A program made the position numbers and the translations under genes. Under the pieces are notes generated by a model that did no database searches, was not told the origin of the DNA, and was given only the letters and a program-made list of their open reading frames with translations. A stretch of 64,000 nt of DNA. It comes from Pseudomonas putida W15Oct28. GTDB taxonomy: Bacteria; Pseudomonadota; Gammaproteobacteria; Pseudomonadales; Pseudomonadaceae. Of this stretch, positions 43,263 to 51,921 are shown piece after piece. Each line of letters begins with the position of its first letter. The stretch's first letter is position 1. The stretch lies in contig NZ_JENB01000025.1 in NCBI RefSeq assembly GCF_000708715.2, forward strand, positions 1 to 64,000. Direction: 5' to 3'.

Positions 43263-43667
43263 TTCGCCACAACATCTTCAGCGCCTGTGAGATCGAGCGC
43301 CGCCCGCGCGGCGCATCGCCGGCAAGCCAGCTCCCACATTTGTTTCGGGCCAGTTAATCCTGCACCTTGGGCGCGCGCACCCTTGGTGCATGGCAGGATC
43401 TTGATGAAAAGCAGCGGCGCCACCTTCAATATCGAAGGGAACTAACAAGGCGAGCAGCGGTGAACCCACAGAAGTGACTGGCCCGAAACAAATGTGGGAG
43501 CTGGCTTGCCGGCGATGCGCCGCGCGGGCGGCGCTCGATCTCAGAGGCGATGAAGATGCTGTGGCATGCACCTGTTAGCACCATCACCCCCAGCGCACAA
43601 ATGATAATGACTCGTAGTAACATAACCCTCTGCCCCGACTACCAACCACATCGATACCGCACCGCCA
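43263..43667. other. Gene-free stretch filled by an inverted-repeat element
   Basis: 405 bp with no gene. Most is the 268-bp inverted-repeat element described separately; the last ~115 bp, relatively A+T-rich, should hold the promoter of the response-regulator gene. Confidence 0.7.
43282..43549. repeat. 268-bp element with long perfect inverted arms
   Basis: Arm 43289-43354 and arm 43477-43542 are exact inverted complements over 66 bp and continue outward for 7 more bases with one mismatch. The arms contain a REP-like GGCAAGCCAGCTCCCACA core. The 122-bp centre includes a further imperfect dyad (TGCACC..GGG / CCC..GGTGCA, near 43361-43395). Confidence 0.9.
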
Positions 43668-44408
43668 ATGACTCCTCAAGCCCCCGCCCCCCGCGTGCTG
43701 GTGGTCGATGACCACCGCAAGATCCGCGAGCCTTTGGCCACCTACCTGCGCAGGCACCACTTCGAGGTGCGCACTGCCGAAGATGCCGGGGGCATGTGGC
43801 AGCTGCTCAAGCAGCAGGCTTTCGACGTGGTGGTGCTGGATGTGATGCTGCCCGACGGTGATGGCTTCGACCTGTGCCAGCAACTGCACCGGCGCTGCAA
43901 CCTGCCGGTAATTCTGCTGACCGCCCGTGACACCACCGCTGACCGTATCCGCGGCCTGGACCTGGGTGCCGACGACTACCTGACCAAGCCTTTCGAGCCC
44001 CGTGAGCTTGTCGCCCGTTTAAACAGCGTGTTGCGCCGTCATCAGGCAACCCAGGCACGGCTGCAGGCAAGTACCGTGGTGGGGAAACCCCAGCGCTACC
44101 GGTTTGCCGGTTGGCAGTTCTGCAGCAGCAGCGCGACCCTGAGCCGCGACAGCATGCCCCCCGTGCAATTGAGCACAGCAGAAAGCCGGCTGTTGCAGGT
44201 GATGCTGGCCCATCCTCACAGCCCTCTGACCCGTGAGCGCCTGGTAGACCTGACCGCCGCCCACGACAGCGACATTAGTGACCGCGCCATCGACCGCCAG
44301 GTCAGTCGCCTGCGCCGTAAGCTGGCCTACGACCCACAGGCCCCCGAACTGCTGCGTACCCTGTGGGGCAGCGGTTACGTGCTGGCCGCAGATGTCGTGC
44401 ATGACTAG
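43668..44408 (+). CDS. OmpR-family response regulator
   Basis: 246 residues. Receiver domain with VLVVDDHRKIREPLATYLRR and phosphoacceptor D58 (VVVLDVMLPDGDG), switch residues LTARD and conserved K in DDYLTKPFEPRELVARL; C-terminal winged helix (SPLTRERLVDLTAAHDSD; AIDRQVSRLRRKL). Overlaps the kinase gene by 8 bp. The adjacent TonB receptor suggests a siderophore-linked role as in PfeRS or PirRS systems. Confidence 0.9.
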   Translation: MTPQAPAPRVLVVDDHRKIREPLATYLRRHHFEVRTAEDAGGMWQLLKQQAFDVVVLDVMLPDGDGFDLCQQLHRRCNLPVILLTARDTTADRIRGLDLGADDYLTKPFEPRELVARLNSVLRRHQATQARLQASTVVGKPQRYRFAGWQFCSSSATLSRDSMPPVQLSTAESRLLQVMLAHPHSPLTRERLVDLTAAHDSDISDRAIDRQVSRLRRKLAYDPQAPELLRTLWGSGYVLAADVVHD

Positions 44409-45771
44409 GCTGCGCCAGTGCTGGCCTAAGCGCCTGCTGCATCAACTGAGCCTGTTGCTGTGCCTGGCCCTGGTGGCGTCACACCTGATCGGCATCATGC
44501 TGCTGCACCACCACGGCAGCCTGTTGCACCCGCTGTCGCGCAACGCCAGCCTGGAGCGCCTGGCCACGGCTTACCATGCCGCCCGTGAACTGCCATCAGG
44601 GCAAAGCAGCAAGCTGCTGGCACACATGGGCAACCGCGAGACTCGCTTCTGGGTTGCCCGCCAGCCGGAGGTGGAGCCATTTCCCCCGCGTGCCGAAGAA
44701 CAACGCCTGGCCAACGACCTGCGCACGCGCCTGGCGCTGCCCGCCGAAAACAGCCTGACCTTGCAGCTTGAACGGGCCAACGGTGCCGACGCCCGCAGCC
44801 ACCTGCTCAGCCCTGCGGGCTGGGCACCGCTGCAACTGCGCAGCAGCCTGGCCCTGGGCAACGGTCTGTTCCTCAACGCCATCCAGCACCCCAGCGGCGC
44901 CTATCAATGGGGCAGCGTGCTGGCCTACAGCCTGCCGGTGACCACCTTGCCCGTGCTATTGGTGGTGGTGTTCTGCATCAGCCGCGTGCTGCGCCCGGTC
45001 AAATCGCTGGCCCGGGCCACCGAGCGGGTCAGCCGAGGCGAATGGATCGCGCCCCTGCCCCTGGCCGGCCCTGCTGAAGCCCGCGAACTGACGCACGCCT
45101 TCAATACCATGCAGGCCAGCCTGGCACGCCATGTCGAAGGCCGTACACGGCTGCTGGCGGCCATCAGCCATGACCTGAACACGCCCTTGACCGAACTGCG
45201 CCTGCAGGTGGAACTGCTGGAGCCCGGTGAGGCGCGGGACGACATGCTGGAGAGCCTGGAAGAGCTGGCGGCGATGGTGCGTGAAACGCTGGGTTTTGTG
45301 CGCGATGACGCGGTGCAGGAGCCTACCCGGCGTATTGCACTGGATGCGTTGCTGGGCGAGCTGGCTCGCCGCTACGGCCTGCTGGGGCACTCCCTGGCCC
45401 TGGGCAAACGTGCCGATGTCTACCTGTATTGCCGGCCCTTGGCGCTAAAGCGGGCACTGACCAACCTGATCGACAATGCACTGAAGCATGGCGGGACGGC
45501 GCAGGTTGACGTGGAGGTGCAGGCCGGGATGATCGTGCTGGAAATTCTCGACCAAGGGCCCGGGCTGCCTGAGGCGTGGCTGGAAAAGGTGTTCGAGCCA
45601 TTTGTGCAGCTGGGGCACGGCAACGGCGGACTGGGGTTGGGGCTGGCGATTGCGCGGGCGTGCGTACAGGCACATGGCGGCGAACTGGTGCTGGAGAACC
45701 GGCAACCGGCGGGATTGTGTGCAGTGCTGAAGCTGCCACAGGCCTTGGGGGACCCCAAGTGCCTGGTGTGA
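44401..45771 (+). CDS. Sensor histidine kinase
   Basis: 456 residues from the ATG at 44401 inside the end of the regulator gene. Two membrane helices (LSLLLCLALVASHLIGIMLL, ~15-34; SLPVTTLPVLLVVVFCISRV, ~179-198) flank a ~140-residue periplasmic sensor without a known domain. HAMP, then H257 in AAISHDLNTPL and a HATPase domain (NLIDNALKHGG; DQGPGLPEAW; GLGLGLAIARA). Confidence 0.9.
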   Translation: MTRLRQCWPKRLLHQLSLLLCLALVASHLIGIMLLHHHGSLLHPLSRNASLERLATAYHAARELPSGQSSKLLAHMGNRETRFWVARQPEVEPFPPRAEEQRLANDLRTRLALPAENSLTLQLERANGADARSHLLSPAGWAPLQLRSSLALGNGLFLNAIQHPSGAYQWGSVLAYSLPVTTLPVLLVVVFCISRVLRPVKSLARATERVSRGEWIAPLPLAGPAEARELTHAFNTMQASLARHVEGRTRLLAAISHDLNTPLTELRLQVELLEPGEARDDMLESLEELAAMVRETLGFVRDDAVQEPTRRIALDALLGELARRYGLLGHSLALGKRADVYLYCRPLALKRALTNLIDNALKHGGTAQVDVEVQAGMIVLEILDQGPGLPEAWLEKVFEPFVQLGHGNGGLGLGLAIARACVQAHGGELVLENRQPAGLCAVLKLPQALGDPKCLV

Positions 45772-45800
45772 GAAAACTGTATTCAGCGCTACGCAAGCCT

Positions 45801-45930
45801 TGTAGGAGCGGCCTTGCCGGGGCGCCGGACCGGTCGGAAAGGGCCGCAAAGCGGCCCCGGCGATATTGGCTGTGATGCAGAAAACGGGGGCTGCTGCGCA
45901 GCCCGATCGCGACACAAGGCCGCTCCTACA
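45801..45930. repeat. REP palindrome pair, variant left arm
   Basis: The right arm is the common CGCGACACAAGGCCGCTCCT; the left arm instead reads CCTTGCCGGGGCGCCGGACC, a variant that recurs inverted at 59265-59290. Lies between the convergent kinase and TonB receptor genes. Confidence 0.8.
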
Positions 45931-45985
45931 AGTGACCGCGACCGCTCTGAAGTGTGCGCTTGCGGAAACCGGATGGGCATCCATC

Positions 45986-47941
45986 TTAGAAGTTGTAGGT
46001 AGCCCCCATCCACAACGTGCGCCCGTAGCTCACCGTGCCGTAGGTTTCGTCATCCAGGCGCTTGTCGGTGATGTTGTTCAACGACGCATTGAGGGTCAGG
46101 GCATCGGTTACATCAAGCGACCCGCCAATGTCTGCCGTGGTATAGCCCGGCGCGCTTTCGGCCGTGACCGTATTGCCATACTCCTCGCCGTAGTAGCTCA
46201 CCGCTGCCCAGGCCTGGGCGCGGTCGCTCAAGCGCCATTCACTGCGCAGGCTGGCCTTCTGCTTGGGTGTCAGGGCCAACGGCGCACCGGCGTTGGCGCC
46301 ACTTTTCTGCTCTGAATCGGTGTAGGTGTAGTTACCCTTGAGCAGCACATCCCGGCTGATATCCCACTGCCCGGTCAGTTCCACACCGCGGATCACTGCC
46401 TTGTCGACATTGACCCGGTCCATGACGATATAGCCGTTCCACAGCCGGTCGGTCGTCACCGTCGAAAGCTTGTCCTGGAAGTCGTTGTAGAACAACGTTG
46501 CACCGGCCTGCAGGTTGTCGCGGTTCGACCACAGCGCCGAGACTTCATAGTTGGTGCTGGTTTCCGGCTTCAGGTCGGGGTTGCCGAGCATCACGAAGCG
46601 GTTACGTCGCACATAGGCATAGCCCTCCACCACCGCCCGCAGTTCCGGCGCCTTGAAGCCACGGGCCACGCCGCCCTTGAAGGTCAACTGGTCGGTCGCT
46701 CGCCACACCCCGTACAGCCGCGGGCTGAAGTGGTTGCCGTACTGCTCGTGATCATCCAGGCGCAGGCCGGCAGTCAGGGCGAAGGTGTCGGTCACCGACC
46801 ATTCGTTTTCAGCGAACAGCGCTTTTTGGGTCACCTTGAACTCACGATTCACCCGGTCACCCAACCCTTGGTTCCAGTCCGTGACCTGGCTCTCCTGCCA
46901 TTGCGTGCCGACGGTGGTGGTGTTGTGCGCGGTTGGGATCACCAACTTGGCGTCGAACACACGGTTGCGGATTTCCGGCTTGCGTCCGTAGATGTCGGTC
47001 TGATCGGGGGTGGCCTTGCCTTCGCGGCTGGTGGTTTCCTGGTAGAGGGCAATGTCTGAAGTTGCCCAACCCCAGCGGCCCTGGTGCGACAGCGACCAGT
47101 GATCGCGGTTGTTTTCCTGCTCGCGGGTAGCCCAGTTGGCGCTCAGGCCATCGCCGTTTTTCAGGCGCGTGGCGCCTGCTTCCAGCAGAATGTCGTGGTC
47201 GATGGTCGGGGTGAAGGACAGCCGCGTCGTCAGGTCCTTGTGGTCGGCCTTGCTGTGGCCATTGGTCAGTTCCAGGTCGTCGTCGGCCTGGCGATTCAGG
47301 TATCGGCCCCACACCTGCAACCCCAGCAGGTCCTCTTTCAGCGGCCCGCTCAGGTAGAAACTGGTTTGCCCGGCGTTGCCCTCGTCACTGTGCTGACGCA
47401 GCGAGTAGTCATAGCCGATGGACCCGCCCCACTCCCGCGCCACCTTGCGGGTGATGACGTTGATCACCCCGCCGATGGCATCGGAACCATACAGTGACGA
47501 CATCGGCCCGCGGACCACCTCGATGCGCTCGATGGCGGCCGCAGGGGGCACGAAACTCTGCTCGTAACCGGCATTGCCGTTGACCCGCGACTCGCGAGCG
47601 CTCTGGCGCTTGCCGTCGACAAGGATCAGCGTGTAGTCGCCGGGCATGCCGCGAATGGAAATATCGGTTTCGTTGGCGCCGCCGTTCACCGTCACACCTT
47701 CCACGTCACGCACCGCGTCCCCCAGATCGCGGTACGACTTGCGGCGCAAGTCTTCGCCTTCGATCACGGTGATCGACGCAGGGGCATCCTCGACACGCTG
47801 CTCATAGCCGGCAGCGGTGACGACCATTTCTTCGAGGGTTAGCGGTACCGGCTGGACAGCTGCGGTCTCGGCATGCAGCGGGCCGGCCATAAGGGCGGTG
47901 AACGTGGAGGAGCAGCAGATGAGACGGCGTGTAGCGGACAT
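45986..47941 (-). CDS. TonB-dependent receptor (CirA/FepA-like, no signalling domain)
   Basis: 651 residues. Signal peptide (to ~24, GPLHA), TonB-box-like LEEMVVTA, plug (SYRDLGDAVRDVEGVTVNGG; GPMSSLYGSDAIGGVINVIT) and a barrel ending in Phe (GATYNF). It lacks the STN domain of the other two receptors, and size and plug sequence fit catecholate-type receptors of the CirA/FepA group. Convergent with the two-component system, a plausible regulator. Confidence 0.88.
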   Translation of the reverse strand: MSATRRLICCSSTFTALMAGPLHAETAAVQPVPLTLEEMVVTAAGYEQRVEDAPASITVIEGEDLRRKSYRDLGDAVRDVEGVTVNGGANETDISIRGMPGDYTLILVDGKRQSARESRVNGNAGYEQSFVPPAAAIERIEVVRGPMSSLYGSDAIGGVINVITRKVAREWGGSIGYDYSLRQHSDEGNAGQTSFYLSGPLKEDLLGLQVWGRYLNRQADDDLELTNGHSKADHKDLTTRLSFTPTIDHDILLEAGATRLKNGDGLSANWATREQENNRDHWSLSHQGRWGWATSDIALYQETTSREGKATPDQTDIYGRKPEIRNRVFDAKLVIPTAHNTTTVGTQWQESQVTDWNQGLGDRVNREFKVTQKALFAENEWSVTDTFALTAGLRLDDHEQYGNHFSPRLYGVWRATDQLTFKGGVARGFKAPELRAVVEGYAYVRRNRFVMLGNPDLKPETSTNYEVSALWSNRDNLQAGATLFYNDFQDKLSTVTTDRLWNGYIVMDRVNVDKAVIRGVELTGQWDISRDVLLKGNYTYTDSEQKSGANAGAPLALTPKQKASLRSEWRLSDRAQAWAAVSYYGEEYGNTVTAESAPGYTTADIGGSLDVTDALTLNASLNNITDKRLDDETYGTVSYGRTLWMGATYNF

Positions 47942-47964
47942 GCAGGTGATCCTGTGGATTCGTT

Positions 47965-47983
47965 GTGAATGGGAATCCTAATC
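47965..47983 (-). promoter_or_regulatory. Possible Fur box before the CirA-like receptor
   Basis: Minus strand GATTAGGATTCCCATTCAC matches the Fur consensus at 12 of 19 positions by my count, 24 bp upstream of the receptor ATG. Confidence 0.4.
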
Positions 47984-48037
47984 ACCTGCATTTTTGAAGC
48001 TGGGACAAAGTGTGACAGCAACAAGGCAAGCTTGCCG

Positions 48038-49279
48038 TCAGCCTTCCCCTTGCTCGACACGGCCCGCCCGGGCGAGTACGGCATTCAGCAGTACATCAGC
48101 CCCCTGACGGGCGTCTTCGGGCAGCACATCTTCCGCCTCGTTGTGGCTCAATCCACCAACGCAGGGGATAAACACCATCGCCGTCGGGCAGTAACGCGCC
48201 AACAGGATGGCATCATGACCCGCGCCGCTGACAATCGATTGCTGCGCATACCCAAGGCCATCCACCGCTTGCTGCACGGCCGCCACGCAGTCAGCGTCGA
48301 ACGGGGTAGCCGGGCTGACCCAGTGGCGCTCGATACGCACCTGCAGGCCGCGCTGGCTGGCGATGGCTTGCAGCTTCAGGGTCAGGTCGCGCTCCATGGC
48401 TTCGATGGCCTCGTCGCGGTGGTGGCGCAGGTCGACCGTGAACTGCAGCAGGCCGGGAATGGTGTTGCGCGAGGACTTGGCAATGGACAGCTCACCCACG
48501 GTGGTCAACCCTTCGGGGGCAAAGTCGGCTGCCAGTTGCTCAACTGCCTGGATCATCCGCGCCGTGCCGTACAGCGCATCCTTGCGCAGCGGCATCGGCG
48601 TGGTGCCGGCGTGCGCCGCCATGCCTTCGACCGTCACGTCCAGCCAGCGGATGGCCTGGCCGCCACTGACCACACCAATGGCCTTGGCGTTGTCTTCAAG
48701 GATCGGGCCTTGCTCGATATGCGCCTCGAAATAGGCATCCACCTCGCCACCCAGCGGGCGCTGGCCGGCGTACCCGGTGCGTTGCAGTTCGTCGGCGACG
48801 CTGATGCCATCGGCATCGCGAATGGCCAGCGCCTCGGCCAGTGCGAGGCTGCCGGTGAACACCGCCGAGCCGAACATGGCCGGGGTGAAGCGCGCGCCCT
48901 CCTCGTTGGTCCAGACGGCGATTTCCAGCGGCTTGCGGGTCTGGATGTTCAGGTCGTTGAGGCGGCGCACCACCTCCAGGCCGGCCAGCACGCCGTAGAC
49001 GCCATCGAAACGCCCCCCTTCGGGTTGGGTATCGAGGTGGCTGCCCATCATGACCGGGGCGGCATCCGGGTCACTGCCGGCACGGCGGGCGAACAGGTTG
49101 CCGATAGCATCCACCGACAGGCTCAGGCCCGCTTCGCGGCACCAGTGGCTGAACAGTTCTCGGCCGGCTTTGTCCTCGTCGCTGAGGGCCAGGCGGCAAC
49201 TGCCGCCGCGGGCGGTGGCGCCGACTTCGGCCATGGCCATCAGGCTCGCCCACAGGCGTTCGCCATTGCTTTTCAACAT
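48038..49279 (-). CDS. M20-family Zn hydrolase (N-carbamoyl-L-amino acid hydrolase / allantoate amidohydrolase type)
   Basis: 413 residues. Metal-binding motif GSHLDTQPEGGRFDGVYG (H81, first Asp of the pair in GGRFDG), catalytic EEGARFTPAMFGSAVFTGSL near 125-145, EAHIEQGP and C-terminal SGAGHDAILLAR, in the order of HyuC/AmaB enzymes. It hydrolyses an N-carbamoyl or related ureido bond in the cytoplasm. The MHS transporter gene 30 bp upstream on the same strand probably brings in the substrate. Confidence 0.87.
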   Translation of the reverse strand: MLKSNGERLWASLMAMAEVGATARGGSCRLALSDEDKAGRELFSHWCREAGLSLSVDAIGNLFARRAGSDPDAAPVMMGSHLDTQPEGGRFDGVYGVLAGLEVVRRLNDLNIQTRKPLEIAVWTNEEGARFTPAMFGSAVFTGSLALAEALAIRDADGISVADELQRTGYAGQRPLGGEVDAYFEAHIEQGPILEDNAKAIGVVSGGQAIRWLDVTVEGMAAHAGTTPMPLRKDALYGTARMIQAVEQLAADFAPEGLTTVGELSIAKSSRNTIPGLLQFTVDLRHHRDEAIEAMERDLTLKLQAIASQRGLQVRIERHWVSPATPFDADCVAAVQQAVDGLGYAQQSIVSGAGHDAILLARYCPTAMVFIPCVGGLSHNEAEDVLPEDARQGADVLLNAVLARAGRVEQGEG

Positions 49280-49309
49280 ATGCGGGTACTCCAGACTAAA
49301 GGGGTTCGA

Positions 49310-50614
49310 TCAGGCCAGTTCCAGGCGCTGGCTACGGGCGTACTGGCGCGCCAAGGCAAGCACGCAGACCAGCGAAATGGTGGCGATCAGGGTGTAGAAG
49401 GCTGCCATCGGCCACCATTGGCCGCTGAAGGTATGGGCCAGCCAGGTGCCAATCAGCGGGGTCAGGCCGCCGGCGATGGCGCCGCAGATCTGATAGGCCA
49501 GCGAAATGGCGGTGTAGCGCACGCGGGTTTCGAACATGCCGCTGACGTAGCCGGCAATCACCGCGTAGAACGAGGCCATGCAGGCGGCGGCCAGGGCGAT
49601 GCCAAGCACGATCAACGGGCCCTGGCCCGAGCTGACCAGCACGAACATCGGGTAGGGTGAAGCCATCGCCAGGAGTGCGACCAGCGCCAGGAAGCGCGTA
49701 GCACCGACCTTCTCCGAAAGCCAGGCCGCCAGCGGCTGCACGCAGAACTGGATGACCGCCACGAAGAACAGGCACTCAAGGATCAACGAGCGCTCCAGGT
49801 GCAACTGCTGGGTGGTGTAGCTGATCATGAAGGTGTTGGTGAAATAGACCCCGGCGATGCCCAGGGTGTTGGCGCCGATGCACAGCAACAGCGGGCGCCA
49901 GGCGGTGCGCAGCACTTCGAAGACTGGTGCCTGCTCCTTGCGATGGGCCTTTGCCGCCTGCTCGCGGCTGGCGATGAACTCGGGCGACTCATTCACCCCC
50001 AGGCGAATCGCCAGGCCCACCAGCAACAACAGTGCGCTGGCCAGGAACGGCACGCGCCAGCCCCAGCTCATCAGTTCCTCTTCAGGCAGGCGGGTGATCG
50101 CGCCGAAGGCCAGCAGCGACAGAATGAGGCCAGCCGGGCTGCCCAGCTGGGCGAACGAGGCGAAGAAGTTACGCCGGCCCTTGGGCGCATGCTCGCCGGC
50201 CATCAATACCGCCCCGCCCCACTCGCCGCCCACGGCAATACCCTGGACGATGCGCAGCAGTATCAGCAGCACCGGCGCAGTAGCGCCGATTTGTGCGTAT
50301 GTCGGCAGCAGGCCGATGCACACGGTGACGATGCCCATCATCAGCAGGGTGATGACCAGCGACTTCTTGCGGCCGATACGGTCGCCCACGTGGCCGAAGA
50401 CGATGCCACCCAGCGGCCGGGCGAAGAAGCCCACGGCGAAGGTGCCGAACGCGGCCATGGTGCTGAACAGGCTGTCGTCGGAGGGGAAGAACAAGGCACC
50501 AAACACCAGGGCGGCGGCGGTGGCGTAGATGTAAAAGTCGTACCACTCGATCATGGTGCCGATGAACGCGGCGGCGGCGGCACGGCGCGGCTGGGGGGAA
50601 GCGGTAGGCTTCAT
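49310..50614 (-). CDS. MHS-family MFS transporter
   Basis: 434 residues from the ATG at 50614, preceded by AAAGGAG; the frame extends further but the extension encodes REP sequence. Twelve helices with FIGTMIEWYDFYIYATAAAL and FGHVGDRIGRKKSL. First gene of a two-gene operon with the N-carbamoylase-like hydrolase and divergent from a LysR gene at 50905. Confidence 0.88.
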   Translation of the reverse strand: MKPTASPQPRRAAAAAFIGTMIEWYDFYIYATAAALVFGALFFPSDDSLFSTMAAFGTFAVGFFARPLGGIVFGHVGDRIGRKKSLVITLLMMGIVTVCIGLLPTYAQIGATAPVLLILLRIVQGIAVGGEWGGAVLMAGEHAPKGRRNFFASFAQLGSPAGLILSLLAFGAITRLPEEELMSWGWRVPFLASALLLLVGLAIRLGVNESPEFIASREQAAKAHRKEQAPVFEVLRTAWRPLLLCIGANTLGIAGVYFTNTFMISYTTQQLHLERSLILECLFFVAVIQFCVQPLAAWLSEKVGATRFLALVALLAMASPYPMFVLVSSGQGPLIVLGIALAAACMASFYAVIAGYVSGMFETRVRYTAISLAYQICGAIAGGLTPLIGTWLAHTFSGQWWPMAAFYTLIATISLVCVLALARQYARSQRLELA

Positions 50615-50685
50615 GAGGGCTCCTTTGCTTGTTGTTCTGGCAGGAGTTGCTGGGTCACGGTGGCGCTCTTGTGGCGCTTGGCCCG

Positions 50686-50805
50686 TTGAATCGGTGTTGG
50701 CTGCTTCGCGGGCTTGCCCGCTCCCACAGGTACTGCACTGCCTGCAAAACCTGTGCGATCCCTGTGGGAGCGGGCAAGCCCGCGAAGCAGCCAACACCGA
50801 TTCAA
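50686..50805. repeat. Extended REP pair with 45-bp perfect arms
   Basis: Arms 50686-50730 and 50761-50805 are perfect inverted complements; beyond the usual REP core they share TTGAATCGGTGTTGGCTGC. Located between the transporter promoter and the LysR gene. Confidence 0.85.
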
Positions 50806-50904
50806 CCGGCTTCAATGCCTGCGATTTATCGGCCCAGGGCTATGATTAGTCAATTTTCTATTTATTATTCGAACTATTAACCACGCTTATCATCGAGCCC
50901 CGCC

Positions 50905-51813
50905 ATGTCTGACCGACTGCTCAACGACCGCCTCGACTGGAACCTGCTGCGCACCTTCCGGGTCATCGGCCAGGAGTTGTCCATCAGCCGCGCCGCCGCC
51001 CGCCTGCACCTCACCCAACCGGCGGTAAGCCAGGCGCTCAAGCGCCTTGAAGAGCAGCTCGGCCGCCAGCTCATCGCCCGCCGCGGGCCGCGCTTCGTGC
51101 TGACAGATATGGGCGAGCAGCTGTTCCTGCTGGCCGGCGAGGTGTATGGGCAAATGTCGCAGATCGGCGGCTTGCTGGAGCAACCGGCAGACGAAGTGGT
51201 GGGCAAGGTGCGACTGCTGATGATCAGCCGCATCGTCAGCGAACGCTTCGACGACTTCCTTGCCGTCTTCCACCGCCAGCACCCACGGGTGGAGCTGGAA
51301 ATCGACGTGATGCGCAGCTCCGACATCGTCGCCGCCCTGCAGGAAAAAACCGCCACGGCGGGCCTTAGCCTGAACCGGCGTCCACAGCCACGGCTGGAGC
51401 AGCGGCTGTTCCTGCGCCAGCGCTATGCGTTTTTCTGTGGCAAGCACCATGCCCTGTTCGGCCAGGCCGAAGGCGACTTGCAACGGGAGAATTTCGTCAG
51501 TTTCACCAGCGACCAGATTGGCGGCATGTTGTCGCCGCTGACCATTTTCCGAGACCAACAAGGGTTCGCCGGGCGGATCGTGGCGTCATCGCCAAGCCTT
51601 GAGGAAGTACGCCGGCTGGTGATCGCCGGGTTCGGCATCGGCTGCCTGCCCGAGCATGTGGTGGCGCCAGATGTCGAAGCGGGGTTGCTGTGGAAGCTGC
51701 CGCCGCAGGAAGGGATTGCCGATGTGGATATTCACCTGTTGTGGAACAGGGAACAGCGGTTCAGCCGGGCGGAAGAGGTGTTCATCGAATCGCTGCACCA
51801 GAGCCTGGAATAA
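50905..51813 (+). CDS. LysR-family transcriptional regulator
   Basis: 302 residues; HTH ELSISRAAARLHLTQPAVSQ and effector domain starting GKVRLLMISRIVSERFDD. Divergent from the MHS transporter/hydrolase operon and probably its regulator. A strongly A+T-rich 40 bp (50840-50880) precedes the start. Confidence 0.88.
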   Translation: MSDRLLNDRLDWNLLRTFRVIGQELSISRAAARLHLTQPAVSQALKRLEEQLGRQLIARRGPRFVLTDMGEQLFLLAGEVYGQMSQIGGLLEQPADEVVGKVRLLMISRIVSERFDDFLAVFHRQHPRVELEIDVMRSSDIVAALQEKTATAGLSLNRRPQPRLEQRLFLRQRYAFFCGKHHALFGQAEGDLQRENFVSFTSDQIGGMLSPLTIFRDQQGFAGRIVASSPSLEEVRRLVIAGFGIGCLPEHVVAPDVEAGLLWKLPPQEGIADVDIHLLWNREQRFSRAEEVFIESLHQSLE

Positions 51814-51921
51814 CGGCGGGGCTTGCTGCCGCCTGGCATTTCTATCAGTAGCGCTCAAGAGGAAATTCAAGTAAACAAATCCATGCTCAACCCACGATCA
51901 CAACGGCATGGAGTGATTAAA

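Noticed and set aside
44278..44400. Earlier start of the histidine kinase inside the response regulator gene
   Set aside because: The ATG at 44401 gives the usual short overlap and a normal first membrane helix.
47969..49660. A 563-codon plus-strand frame opposite the M20 hydrolase and transporter
   Set aside because: The minus strand encodes two well-supported proteins; this frame spans both and has no recognisable domain.
50615..50815. N-terminal extension of the MHS transporter
   Set aside because: It encodes REP sequence, and a good ribosome site precedes the ATG at 50614.
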